A stretch of 21,683 nucleotides of DNA from the NCBI GenBank assembly GCA_028713795.1, contig JAQTNP010000006.1, positions 1 through 21,683 of the forward strand, written 5' to 3'. The notes beneath the pieces were generated by a model that saw only the letters and a program-made list of their open reading frames with translations, made no database searches and had not been told where the DNA came from. The DNA is from Minisyncoccota bacterium. Lineage in GTDB: Bacteria; Patescibacteriota; Minisyncoccia; Minisyncoccales; PEYH01. The position numbers and the translations under genes are program-made. This document shows, one piece after another, positions 1 to 9,000 of the stretch (position 1 is the stretch's first letter; every line of letters begins with the position of its first letter).

Positions 1-1
1 T

Positions 2-481
2 ACCAATAAAGAATATGCGTTTCATTCAAAAGCATGGTTTTTCCTGAAAACAATGCTTTCAGATGCTTCTGCCTCCAGCACTGATCTGAAGATAATTTCA
101 GCTTACCGCTCTTTTTATACCCAAGGAGAAGTAAAATCAGGATATAATATGATTTACGGAACTGGGGCTAATAAATTTTCTGCCGATCAGGGATATTCAG
201 AGCATCAATTGGGAACAGCGGTGGACTTAACGACTTCTAAGGTTGGCGGCAGTTTTACAGGATTTGAGAAAACAGAAGCTTATCAATGGCTTTTAGATAA
301 TGCCTATAAATATGGTTTTATTCTGTCCTATCCCAAGGATAATAGCTACTATCAATTTGAACCATGGCACTGGAGATTTGTCGGAAGAGTTTTAGCCGCA
401 AAACTTCACCAAGACGGAAAGAGTTTCTATGACCTGGAGCAAAGAGAAATAGATCTATACAGAATATCATTTTTTGATTAA
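2..481 (+). CDS. VanY-type D-alanyl-D-alanine carboxypeptidase (peptidase M15B), 5' truncated
   Basis: Zinc-dependent D,D-carboxypeptidase that trims the terminal D-Ala from peptidoglycan stem peptides outside the membrane. The reading frame is already open at base 2, upstream of the first ATG at 53, so the real start and any signal peptide or anchor lie outside the window; 159 codons are visible. The M15 hallmarks are all present: SAYRS near the start, SEHQLGTAVDL (first zinc His and Asp), and FEPWHWR near the end (catalytic Glu and the last zinc His). The visible part therefore looks like a complete catalytic core. The downstream DUF5671 gene begins 17 bases after the stop and may be co-transcribed. 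Family assignment is firm; the exact substrate (pentapeptide or tetrapeptide, L,D or D,D bond) cannot be read from sequence. Confidence 0.9.
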   Translation, partial: TNKEYAFHSKAWFFLKTMLSDASASSTDLKIISAYRSFYTQGEVKSGYNMIYGTGANKFSADQGYSEHQLGTAVDLTTSKVGGSFTGFEKTEAYQWLLDNAYKYGFILSYPKDNSYYQFEPWHWRFVGRVLAAKLHQDGKSFYDLEQREIDLYRISFFD

Positions 482-498
482 AATAATTAAATAAAAAT

Positions 499-1446
499 AT
501 GAAAAATAAAAATGAAAAACTTTCGCCAAAACATGTATTTTTACATCTTTTCTCAATAAGTATGCTGTATCTGGCAACAATAAATGTTTTGACCCTGATT
601 TTTCAGTTTATCAATCAGGCAGTTAGAGACTCGCTAACCTCTGCTGAATATTTTGCTGTTTATAACAGCCACAATCTTGTAAGGTTCGGCTTGGCATCAA
701 TAATAATAGTATTTCCTTTATTTATCTGGAGCTCTTGGTATTTGAATAAAATATATTTAAGAATTCCAAAAGCCAGACAGATGAAAACAAGAAAATGGCT
801 TATTTATCTTACTTTGTTTATCCTGGCCCTGGTTGTAGTAGGGGATTTAATTAGAACCATTTGGATGTTTTTAGGCGGAGAGATATCTTTGCGGTTCATT
901 TTAAAGGCCCTGGCTGTATTAATAGTTTCGGGAGGAATATTTGGATATTATTTATGGGATGTGAGAAGAGAAAAAACATCAAAGAAATCTAAATATTTTG
1001 CTTGGGGTGCCGGAGCAATTGTATTGATTTTGATTGTTTTTGGATTTATTCTAACCGGATCTCCAAAAGAAGAAAGATTGGCAAGATTTGATTACCAAAA
1101 GGTAGGGGATTTACAGGAAATTCAATATCAGATAATCAATTATTGGCAGAGCAAGGAAAAACTTCCGGAAAAGCTTGAAGATTTGAAAGATTCTATCAGT
1201 GGCTTTATGATTCCCCTAGATCCACAGAGCAAACAACCATATGAATATGCGGCAAGCGGAGAGAATAAGTTTGAATTATGCGCAGAATTCAATCTGGCAA
1301 TAAACGATTCTGGGCCAAAAATGCCATACATTGATAATTTTACTGCTTACATGAATTTGTCTAACTGGAATCATCAAGCAGGAAGGGCCTGTTTTATCCG
1401 AGAAATAGATCCTGAGCTCTATCCTCCCTTTGACAAGACGAAATAG
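499..1446 (+). CDS. DUF5671 membrane protein with C-terminal pseudopilin-like domain
   Basis: Integral membrane protein of 315 residues and unknown function. The first ~155 residues match the DUF5671 pattern: four hydrophobic helices, beginning HVFLHLFSISMLYLATINVL and ending near GYYLWDVRREK. This domain is frequent in Patescibacteria. A fifth membrane segment lies at about 168-187. The remaining ~120 residues look extracytoplasmic and resemble the globular part of type II secretion pseudopilins: a helix with DLQEIQYQIINYWQ, then KLPEKLEDL, then IPLDPQSKQPYEYAASGENKFELCAEF (read as consecutive short motifs). That similarity is my inference. There is no Shine-Dalgarno motif; the start follows an A-rich stretch. 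A hairpin terminator follows directly after the stop. Confidence 0.8.
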   Translation: MKNKNEKLSPKHVFLHLFSISMLYLATINVLTLIFQFINQAVRDSLTSAEYFAVYNSHNLVRFGLASIIIVFPLFIWSSWYLNKIYLRIPKARQMKTRKWLIYLTLFILALVVVGDLIRTIWMFLGGEISLRFILKALAVLIVSGGIFGYYLWDVRREKTSKKSKYFAWGAGAIVLILIVFGFILTGSPKEERLARFDYQKVGDLQEIQYQIINYWQSKEKLPEKLEDLKDSISGFMIPLDPQSKQPYEYAASGENKFELCAEFNLAINDSGPKMPYIDNFTAYMNLSNWNHQAGRACFIREIDPELYPPFDKTK

Positions 1447-1455
1447 ATACTAGAG

Positions 1456-1475
1456 ATCCCCGAAAGGGGATTTTT
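1456..1475 (+). terminator. Rho-independent terminator after the DUF5671 gene
   Basis: ATCCCC, loop GAAA, GGGGAT, then TTTT. The flanking bases AGATACTA (from 1445) and TAGTATCT (to 1482) can extend the pairing across a small internal loop. It ends the VanY-DUF5671 unit ahead of the next promoter. Confidence 0.85.
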
Positions 1476-1494
1476 AGTATCTTTAATGTCTTGC

Positions 1495-1523
1495 TTGCCA
1501 ATTCATATCTTTTTATATAGAAT
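1495..1523 (+). promoter_or_regulatory. Sigma-70-type promoter of the adaptor/ABC exporter unit
   Basis: TTGCCA (1495-1500), a 17-base spacer, then TAGAAT (1518-1523), each hexamer one mismatch from consensus. Transcription would begin near 1530, leaving a leader of about 22 bases before the ATG at 1553. It lies just after the terminator at 1456-1475, as expected for a new transcription unit. Confidence 0.6.
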
Positions 1524-1552
1524 ATACCTTATTATTAACTATCCATAAGATC

Positions 1553-2830
1553 ATGAAATTACTTAAAAAGAAATTAATAATTCCTGCCATTATTATTCTG
1601 GTTATTCTTCTGATCATAGTTTTTTCTGCTGCTGGCAAAAAGGGTCCAAAAGAAGAAACAGCTATTGTGAAATTAGATACGATTATACAAAAGATTTCAG
1701 AAACAGGAATAGTAAAAAGAGGCGAGAAACTAGAGATAGGATTTGAAATATCAGGAATAATAAAGGAAATTTCTTCTAGAATAGGACAGGTTGTAAAAAA
1801 AGGAGATGTTTTGGGAAAACTGGATAATTCTCAGCTTGCTATCCAGTACAATCAGGCAAAATCAGACTATGATTTAGCTAAGTCCCAACTGGATAAGATT
1901 ACAATAGGGGCTACTACCCAAGAAATACAGATAGCCCAGACAACAGCAGATAAGGCAATGAATGCTTGGGAAGCAAGCAAAGAAAATTTAAAAAACGTAG
2001 AACAGGTATCTGTAAATACTCTAAATAGCTATTATTCTCTGTCTCTAAGCCACCTGCAGGCGACAAAAATACAGATTTTTGATGCTTTAACGTTTCTTGA
2101 AGAAATGCAAAGGAACTATTTCTATCTTGGGGATCAGACAAGCATTTCTGTAAGAGAAAAGATAGGTCAGGCAAAAGAAATACATTCATACATTGATGAA
2201 ATAATTACAGAAATGAATAATGATTTTTTACAGGAAACAGCAGACACATATCTAGAAACCGCAAAGAATAAAATATATGCGCTTACTGGAATATTGGATT
2301 TTGTAAAAGAAGCTGTCTGGAGCGCTAATTATAAAAATACAGTCAGCTCTACTGATAAAACAAGCCTAGATACGCATAGGTCATATATCTCTACTGATTA
2401 TTCTACTGCAGTAAGTGATCTTTCTACATTAGCCTTAAAAAAATCAACAGAGACTCAAAGTATCTCTACTGCCAAGGCCGCATCAGATCAGGCATATTAT
2501 GCTTACCAAAGTGCTAAAGAGGCATTGGACAAATTAAAATCAGCTGCCAGACCAGAAGATATCGCTTACTACCAGGCCCAAGCAGATAAGGCTAGCGATG
2601 CAGTAAAATACTATCAATCCCAGCTATTAAAAGCCTCTGCCAAGAGTCCTGTAGACGGAACAGTAGTTGATATTAAGAAATCAGCAGGGGAGTTGGCTCA
2701 AGCCCTTACTCCAGTTTTTTACATTCTTCCAGATACTACTTACTATATTGAAGTAGATATATATGAGGAAGATGTTCCTAAAATTTCCGTGGGGAACAAA
2801 GCAGAGATAGAAATGGTTGCCTATTCTTAG
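1553..2830 (+). CDS. MacA-like periplasmic adaptor (HlyD/RND-MFP family), N-terminal portion ending at an in-frame stop
   Basis: Adaptor subunit of a MacAB-type ABC exporter, 425 residues up to TAG at 2828-2830. Residues 8-27 form an N-terminal membrane anchor after a basic MKLLKKK start. A biotinyl/lipoyl half-motif follows (EISGIIKEISSRIGQVVKKG, about 64-83), then a long helical hairpin rich in Ala, Gln and Ser (about 97-350), the second lipoyl half (KASAKSPVDGTVVDIKKSAG) and the first part of the beta-barrel domain (YYIEVDIYEEDVPKISVG). It stops at EMVAYS, in the middle of that barrel. The same frame continues through a second stop (TAA 2840-2842) into the missing part of the protein at 2858-3166. 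Full-length homologues are one continuous chain, so this is a broken gene, a split gene or a recoded one. The family is clear; whether it functions is not. Confidence 0.8.
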   Translation: MKLLKKKLIIPAIIILVILLIIVFSAAGKKGPKEETAIVKLDTIIQKISETGIVKRGEKLEIGFEISGIIKEISSRIGQVVKKGDVLGKLDNSQLAIQYNQAKSDYDLAKSQLDKITIGATTQEIQIAQTTADKAMNAWEASKENLKNVEQVSVNTLNSYYSLSLSHLQATKIQIFDALTFLEEMQRNYFYLGDQTSISVREKIGQAKEIHSYIDEIITEMNNDFLQETADTYLETAKNKIYALTGILDFVKEAVWSANYKNTVSSTDKTSLDTHRSYISTDYSTAVSDLSTLALKKSTETQSISTAKAASDQAYYAYQSAKEALDKLKSAARPEDIAYYQAQADKASDAVKYYQSQLLKASAKSPVDGTVVDIKKSAGELAQALTPVFYILPDTTYYIEVDIYEEDVPKISVGNKAEIEMVAYS

Positions 2831-2857
2831 CAAGTATTTTAAGGAGAAGTTTTATTT

Positions 2858-3166
2858 ATGGAATCTTGTGAAAAGATAATCAATGATGTAGTATATTATC
2901 CTGTCAGAATAATATTCAGCCAGATTCCTGAAATTGAAATCAAATCAGGAATGAGCGTTGATATCTCTATCATTTCCCAAAGAATAGAAAATGTTTTAAC
3001 TGTTCCAATTGAGGCGATAGATAAGATAGAGGGAAAGAATTTTGTTTTTGTAAAAAGAAATAATAAGGTTCATCAGCAAGAAGTGGAAATTGGATTATCA
3101 GGCACTAATGGCCTAGTTGAAATAAAAAAGGGACTAGAGGCAAACGAAACCGTTGTGATTAAATAA
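2858..3166 (+). CDS. MacA-like adaptor, C-terminal portion (barrel end and membrane-proximal domain)
   Basis: These 102 residues complete the adaptor begun at 1553 and are in the same reading frame. Across the gap the frame reads AYS-stop-QVF-stop-GEVLFMESCEK, which matches the family pattern (A-Y-x-x-x-F-K-G-x-V) if each stop were a Lys, Glu or Gln. The visible part contains DVVYYPVRI, IKSGMSVDISI, VLTVPIEAI and a final G-L-x-x-x-E-x-V-V, all typical of MacA/RND adaptor C-termini. AAGGAG (2841-2846) lies 11 bases before the ATG at 2858 and could allow separate initiation, although these bases also derive from the conserved K-G-E codons. On its own the piece has no membrane anchor or export signal. 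The ATPase gene begins two bases downstream. Confidence 0.65.
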   Translation: MESCEKIINDVVYYPVRIIFSQIPEIEIKSGMSVDISIISQRIENVLTVPIEAIDKIEGKNFVFVKRNNKVHQQEVEIGLSGTNGLVEIKKGLEANETVVIK

Positions 3167-3167
3167 T

Positions 3168-3845
3168 ATGAAACAGCCGATAATAAAACTGGAGGATGTT
3201 TTTAAGATATACAAGCATGGAGATGTTGAGACAGCCGTGCTGCAGGGAGTAAACCTAGATGTTTTTGAAAATACAATTACCAGCATTATTGGACCCTCTG
3301 GTTCCGGGAAATCAACCCTTTTAAACATTTTGGGATTATTGGATGTCCCTGACAAAGGAAAAATGTTTTTAGAGGGACAAGATACTTCTAAATTATCCTT
3401 TGATGATTTAGCAGATATTAGGGGAAAAAGGATAGGTTTTGTATTTCAACAATTCAATTTAGTTCAACATTTAAGTGCTCTGGAAAACATTACCATGCCC
3501 ATGATTTTTCAGAAAAAAAACGAGGGGGAAGCCATAGAAAAAGGAAGGCAATTATTAGAACTGGTTAATCTTAGGGGCAAGGAAAACAGCAGGCCAGGAC
3601 AGTTGTCTGGGGGAGAGCAGCAAAGAGTAGCTATTGCTAGGGCTTTAGCCAATGATCCTGAGATAATTTTAGCAGATGAACCTACTGGAAATCTTGATTC
3701 CAGAAATGGTCAGGCAATTATGGAATTATTAGCCAATTTAAACAAAAAGGAGCAAAAAACAGTTGTTGTTATTACTCATGACAGCAATATTGCCGCTTAC
3801 TGCGATAGTACTATCATTATTAAAGATGGGAAAATAGTGAAATGA
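3168..3845 (+). CDS. MacB/LolD-type ABC transporter ATP-binding protein
   Basis: Cytoplasmic ATPase of 225 residues that energises the permease encoded next to it. All ABC motifs are intact: Walker A GPSGSGKST (42-50), Q-loop FVFQQFN, signature LSGGEQQR (from 146), Walker B ILADEPTG with D170/E171, and the switch histidine in VVITHD. Length and sequence fit the MacB/LolD/FtsE class, which drives mechanotransmission rather than transport through the membrane. It starts two bases after the adaptor stop and ends one base before the permease start, so the three genes form a tight operon. In MacB proper the ATPase and permease are fused; here they are separate, as usual in monoderm bacteria. The exported substrate cannot be predicted. 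Confidence 0.93.
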   Translation: MKQPIIKLEDVFKIYKHGDVETAVLQGVNLDVFENTITSIIGPSGSGKSTLLNILGLLDVPDKGKMFLEGQDTSKLSFDDLADIRGKRIGFVFQQFNLVQHLSALENITMPMIFQKKNEGEAIEKGRQLLELVNLRGKENSRPGQLSGGEQQRVAIARALANDPEIILADEPTGNLDSRNGQAIMELLANLNKKEQKTVVVITHDSNIAAYCDSTIIIKDGKIVK

Positions 3846-3846
3846 C

Positions 3847-5073
3847 ATGGAAAACTTTAAAGGACTATTCAAAATAGCATTGAAGAATTTAAAAACCAGA
3901 AAATTAAGAAGCTGGCTGACCATTATTGGTATTGCCATAGGCATATTTTTAGTAGTAACCTTGTTTTCTTTAAGCCAGGGGATTAAAGAAGCGGTATCTT
4001 CTCAATTAAAATCGCTTGGGGATGAAATAATTACTATAATGCCCGGAGATGAAGAAAATATGTTTTTAAGTATGATGGGAGGAGTAAAGTTGAATAAGGA
4101 CGACATAGAAGCAATTAAAAATGCTGAAGGAGTGGATAAAGTATTTCCCTATAACTATACGGCTGTTACCGGCAGATACTTAGGGGAAGCAAAACAAGTT
4201 TTATTATTCAGTCTTGATTTAAAAGACGGCTTAGATGTTTTAAAAGGTTATCAGGGATTTGAAGTAAGTTCTGGCAATTGGCCAAGACCTGGGAGAAGGG
4301 AAATAGTAATTGGAAGCTATATTGCCAGCAAGCAATTCTCAACTGCTGTCCAAATAGGAGACATTATTTCCCTTGACGGAAGAAAAGTTGAAGTATGCGG
4401 AATATTAAAATCTTTAGGAAATAAAAATGATGATTCAATGGTAATGATTGAAGAATCCATCTTCAGGGAAATGACTGGCATCGATACTAATTCCGGTAGT
4501 CAGGTCATGGCAAAGATAGAAGAAGGGGCAGATCCTGCAAAAGTTGCTAAAAATATTGAAGAAAGTTTAAGCAATGTAAGGCAGAGAAAAAGGGGGACTG
4601 ATAAAAAGGATTTCATGGTGCTTACTGCTGATAAAATGGGGGATATTGCCGGCAATGTATTGGGAACATTGCAATTTGCTGTAATTGGTTTTGCCAGCAT
4701 TGCTATTATTGTAGGGGGAATTGGTATTGCCAATACAATGTTTACATCAGTAAGGGAAAGAATCAGGGAAATTGGTATAATGAAAGCAATAGGAGCAAAA
4801 GATTCTTCCATTAATTATATATTTCTTTTGGAATCAGGAACTATTGGATTGATAGGTGGGGCAGGGGGCACTCTTTTGGGAATTCTTTTTGCTAAAATAA
4901 TTGAATGGTATTTTACCATTAATCCGGTAATAGCCCTTAAGGCATATATTTCTTTTCCCATAATTCTTTTTTCCTTATTATTTTCCTTTCTCTTGGGGTG
5001 CTTGTTCGGATACCTTCCAGCCAGATCTGCTGCAAAATTAAAACCAGCAGATTCATTGAGAAGATATGAATAA
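3847..5073 (+). CDS. MacB-like ABC transporter permease (MacB_PCD + FtsX domains)
   Basis: Membrane subunit of 408 residues that pairs with the preceding ATPase. The architecture is the usual type VII ABC one: one N-terminal helix (about 22-45, WLTIIGIAIGIFLVVTLFSL), a large extracytoplasmic MacB_PCD region (about 46-270, with PGDEENMF and GSYIASKQFS), then three C-terminal helices of the FtsX domain (about 274-298, 322-348 and 367-392) containing GIANTMFTSVRERIREIGIM, the conserved coupling segment. It ends PADSLRRYE, also typical. Its last eight bases overlap mltG. The partner adaptor is interrupted by stops, so a functioning tripartite complex is uncertain although this subunit is intact. 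Confidence 0.92.
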   Translation: MENFKGLFKIALKNLKTRKLRSWLTIIGIAIGIFLVVTLFSLSQGIKEAVSSQLKSLGDEIITIMPGDEENMFLSMMGGVKLNKDDIEAIKNAEGVDKVFPYNYTAVTGRYLGEAKQVLLFSLDLKDGLDVLKGYQGFEVSSGNWPRPGRREIVIGSYIASKQFSTAVQIGDIISLDGRKVEVCGILKSLGNKNDDSMVMIEESIFREMTGIDTNSGSQVMAKIEEGADPAKVAKNIEESLSNVRQRKRGTDKKDFMVLTADKMGDIAGNVLGTLQFAVIGFASIAIIVGGIGIANTMFTSVRERIREIGIMKAIGAKDSSINYIFLLESGTIGLIGGAGGTLLGILFAKIIEWYFTINPVIALKAYISFPIILFSLLFSFLLGCLFGYLPARSAAKLKPADSLRRYE

Positions 5074-6049
5074 AAAATATGTACATGGATTAATTTTAGC
5101 AATAGTTTTCTTTGTTTTTTTATTCCTAATTCAGATATATCTTCCCAATTCAAGAAGTTCAGAAGAATATGAGTTTTTTATTAAAAAAGGGGAAAGCGTT
5201 TCAACTATCGCTAATAATTTGAAAGAAGAAGGATTAATTAGAAACGAATCTTTATTTAAAGGATATGCCTGGATTACCAAAAACAGCTCTAATTTGAAAT
5301 CAGGAAGATATATTTTGTCTAAAAATCTTTCCTTAAATGATATTGTTTTAATGTTTGTTAATGCCAAAACCCAGGGAATGGAAATCACTTTAATAGAAGG
5401 GTGGGATCAAAAGGATATATCTGAATATTTTGAAAAAAAACATATTTGCACTAAAAAAGAGTTTTTAGATGCAATGGATAATTTTTCTGAGGATATAGGT
5501 ATCTTAAAAGATAAGCCAAAGAATATGGATCTTGAAGGATATATATTCCCAGATACATATAAGCTGGGGGATGATTTTAATTTAAATTCAATAATCAAAA
5601 AAACAGTTTTGAATCTGGATAAAAAGATTAATGAAGAATTAAGGCAAGAGATTGAGAAGCGGAAAAAAACTATTTTTGAAATAATTACAATGGCTTCTTT
5701 AATTGAAAAAGAAGTTATTGCTAAAAAAGACAAGGAAATTGTTTCAGGAATTCTTTGGAAAAGGTTGGATAGCGATATGCCTTTGCAAGTAGATGCAACT
5801 ATAAATTACTTATCTGGAAAAGATATTATCTATAAGGAAGATTTAGGAATTGATTCTTTATATAATACATATAAATATTTAGGGTTGCCTCCGGGACCGA
5901 TATGCAACCCAGGATTAGACAGTATTATTGCCGCCGTCTATCCTCAAAAAACAGCTTATTGGTACTATTTATCAAGGCCAGATAAAACTACGGTATTCAG
6001 CAAGACCTTAAAAGAGCATAATATTGCTAGAGCCAGATATATTCAATAA
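5066..6049 (+). CDS. mltG: Endolytic murein transglycosylase MltG
   Basis: Membrane-anchored lytic transglycosylase of 327 residues that cuts nascent glycan strands and so sets strand length. It has a membrane helix at about 8-26, a LysM-like region (YEFFIKKGESVSTIANNL, about 35-52), and the YceG catalytic domain with LEGYIFPDTY (156-165), the ASLIEKE motif with the catalytic Glu at 214, and PLQVDATINY. The C-terminal part has LPPGPICNPGLDSI and the closing F-S-x-T-x-x-E-H-N. The ATG lies inside the last codons of the permease gene (8-base overlap), so translation is probably coupled to the ABC operon. Length is normal for the family. It fits with VanY and PBP1C nearby as wall-remodelling enzymes. 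Confidence 0.95.
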   Translation: MNKKYVHGLILAIVFFVFLFLIQIYLPNSRSSEEYEFFIKKGESVSTIANNLKEEGLIRNESLFKGYAWITKNSSNLKSGRYILSKNLSLNDIVLMFVNAKTQGMEITLIEGWDQKDISEYFEKKHICTKKEFLDAMDNFSEDIGILKDKPKNMDLEGYIFPDTYKLGDDFNLNSIIKKTVLNLDKKINEELRQEIEKRKKTIFEIITMASLIEKEVIAKKDKEIVSGILWKRLDSDMPLQVDATINYLSGKDIIYKEDLGIDSLYNTYKYLGLPPGPICNPGLDSIIAAVYPQKTAYWYYLSRPDKTTVFSKTLKEHNIARARYIQ

Positions 6050-6070
6050 TCATATTTGGTAGTATAGTAA

Positions 6071-6076
6071 TATAAT
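6071..6076 (+). promoter_or_regulatory. -10 element (TATAAT) of the alpha-2-macroglobulin gene
   Basis: A perfect TATAAT 14 bases before the ATG at 6091. Transcription would start near 6083, giving a leader of only about 8 bases with no Shine-Dalgarno motif. No good -35 is visible, so this is a moderate call. Confidence 0.5.
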
Positions 6077-6090
6077 ATTTATACAAACAT

Positions 6091-9000
6091 ATGGACGAAT
6101 TTTACAAATTTCCATCAGGGTTTTCTAATTTAGATAATCAGAATAAAAATATTAAAAGAAAGATAAAAATTGCTCCCTTCGTTATTTTTATCCTATTAAT
6201 GGGTCTCGGCATAGGATTATTCTTTTTAAGAAGCTCAATCTTTCCAAAAACCGCAATAGTTGAATTTATCCCTGAGTCATACCGTTTGGTTCCGGAAAAG
6301 ATTTCTCAGTCAGCAAAAATAAGAATACTGTTGCCGGAGAATATAGAAGCGGCTTCAGCTGTGGGAAGAATAACATTTAATCCGGAAATCAGAGGAAAGT
6401 GGGAAAATATACCAGAAAAAAAGATTTCTTTGCTGAATATAGCCAATGCGGCAGAAAATGAATATATAGAAATATATTATAAGCCAGATCAAGATCTTGA
6501 ATTAAACAGATATTACGAAGTTCAATTGGCTTTGAGCTCAGACAATATTCTCAAGGAGGATTTTTTGGCTGTTGAAAATCCTGAAATAGTGGCAGTATTT
6601 CCTAGTAGCGAGGCTGAGGCTCCCGAGAGTTCGGAGATAACAATAGTTTTTAATAGGCCGATAGTTCCGCTAACCACATTATCTGAACTTGAGGCAAAAG
6701 ATGTTCCGGTAGAAATCAATCCCGCAACAAAAGGGAAGTTTAAATGGATAACTACAAGCAATTTGCAGTTTATTCCAGAAAGCGGACTTATACCTTCTTC
6801 TAACTATATTATTACGATTAAGCCTGGATTCGTATCAGTTGACGGCTTGGTAATTAAAGGGGGCACATACGCTTTTACAACAAGAAAATTAAGGTTGGTG
6901 AATAACGCCTTCAAGATTAGTTGGGCATATGATAAACCATTTAATATCATATTTAATCAACCAGTGGATCTAGAAAGAACCGTAAGCGCGATAAAGGTTT
7001 TTAATAGTAAAAGCCAATTGAATATTCCTTTCACGGCCCAGTATTATAAGAATGATGAAGAAATAGATTATATCATAGATGATTTTGAAGGTTTTGGTTA
7101 TTTAAATATTTTTCAAAAGCTTTTTGCCAGCGTTCAGAGATCTTTGGGAATAAAAAACACAAAAACCCAGAAAGGAGAATTAAATAAATCAATTATTCAA
7201 ATAATTCCCCAGGCTGATAAATTCAATAGGTCTAGTTTTTGGGATTTTAGTCAGTCATACAGCATAACAGTAGGAGCAGCATATCCTTTAGAGGGAAGTA
7301 TTAATATGGAAATGCCCGGCATTTTCTCTTTTACCGTTAACGATCTGATTGCCTCTATTGCTGCAACCTCTGATAGAACCAAAAATGTTAATCGGCTATC
7401 TTTTGACCCACAAGGAAAATTATGGATAACCTTCTATGAAGAAATTAATATCAGCAAAAGTAGCATTAAGGCAACAGGGCTGCAAAATATTATTTACGGA
7501 GAGAAATGTAGCGACCCTAAACTATTTCTAACAGATGAGTTGTGTCAGAAAGTTGAGGACAAAAAAAAGATTTCTTTGACTTTTGACCCTAATCTTCTTG
7601 GAATAGGGCAAGAATTTGATGTCGTTTTTGAAAAATTGGTAAATATCGACAACCTTCAATTAAATGATTTTCCAATCATGGAGCATATTGTCGTATATTC
7701 ATTTTTTGAAATATATTCAGCGAAGGCAGAAAAGATATCTGGAGGCGATAGCTTAAAAAAATTAAGTATTTGCTCCAATAATCCGATAATGATATCAGAG
7801 AAGAAAGAAGATCTGAAAAATATTATAAAATCAGATTCAGATTTAAGGATAATAGAGGTATATCCTTCCTATTATATTTCCTTTAAATCCCAATATTATT
7901 TATGCAATGTTGGGGAATATGAAACTCGCGTTTCCTATCGTCTGGACCCTAATAAAGACTATCAGATAACCCTTGCCCTAAATGATGCATTTGGGCAGTA
8001 TAAGGATAAAGCAATAACTCTAAAAACCGGTAGTTTAGAATGCGAAGACAGAGCTTTCTATAAAATTCAGGGATATTCCAACATTACATCTCCAAAAAAT
8101 ACTCAGCTTGTTTTTGCCGCAACCAATCTTAAATATGTGAATCTGAATATATGCAAGACAACAGCCCTTTCTAGATTGCAGGATTCAGAAACATGCCAAG
8201 AATCAGAAGATGTAACATTAAGCTTGCCCAATAATTATTGGATTAAAAATTATTTCAAAGTAGATATATCTGATTACTTTGATAATCCTTTAGGCCATTA
8301 CAGATTAAGATTCAGCAGTCCTGACTTGATGTACCAAACCTATTCTTACTATGATTACAGTTATAAATGCGCGCCATATACTCCCGAATCATACCTAAGT
8401 GTAACTAATATGGCAGTTACTAGAAAGCAGGCAAATACATATTCCAGCATATTGGATCCTTCCTGGGCAGGACCAAATTCATTATTCTGGGTCAACGATA
8501 TAAATACATTGCAGCCGGTTCAGGGGGCAAAGATTAGCCTGTATAATTATTCCAGCGGATGGAAGAGCTATAATTTAAATTCTTCAGTATATACAGACGA
8601 TCAAGGAATAGCTTCTGCTTCTAAAGAAGCTGATGCCGTAATTGTGACAAAGGGAAATGATAGCACCTATCTTGAATTCGGCAATGATACTCTAAATTGG
8701 GGATCATCGGCATATCTGGATGCAAAAACATATATATATACTGATAAGCCAATATATCGTCCAGGCGAAACAGTGCATATAAAGGGAATCTGCCGAGTAG
8801 GATACGACGGAAACTATGATAGATGTAATGATTACAGTAGCATATTGAATTCTCTTAAAATAACTGATTCTAAATATGACGAAGTTGCCAATCAACCAGT
8901 TATATTCAATGAGTTCTCAATATTTTCCAATGAATTTTTAATAGATAAGGCAAGCCCGCTAGGAGATTATAGAATATGTTTGAAAGATAGCGATTGTGGT

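Noticed and set aside
2828..2842. Genetic code change with TAA/TAG read as amino acids
   Set aside because: Many clear genes in the window end in TAA or TAG at their expected length (rplJ, rplL, mltG, pbpC), so genome-wide reassignment is excluded. TGA reassignment is also unlikely, since the ABC ATPase ends in TGA at the expected length.
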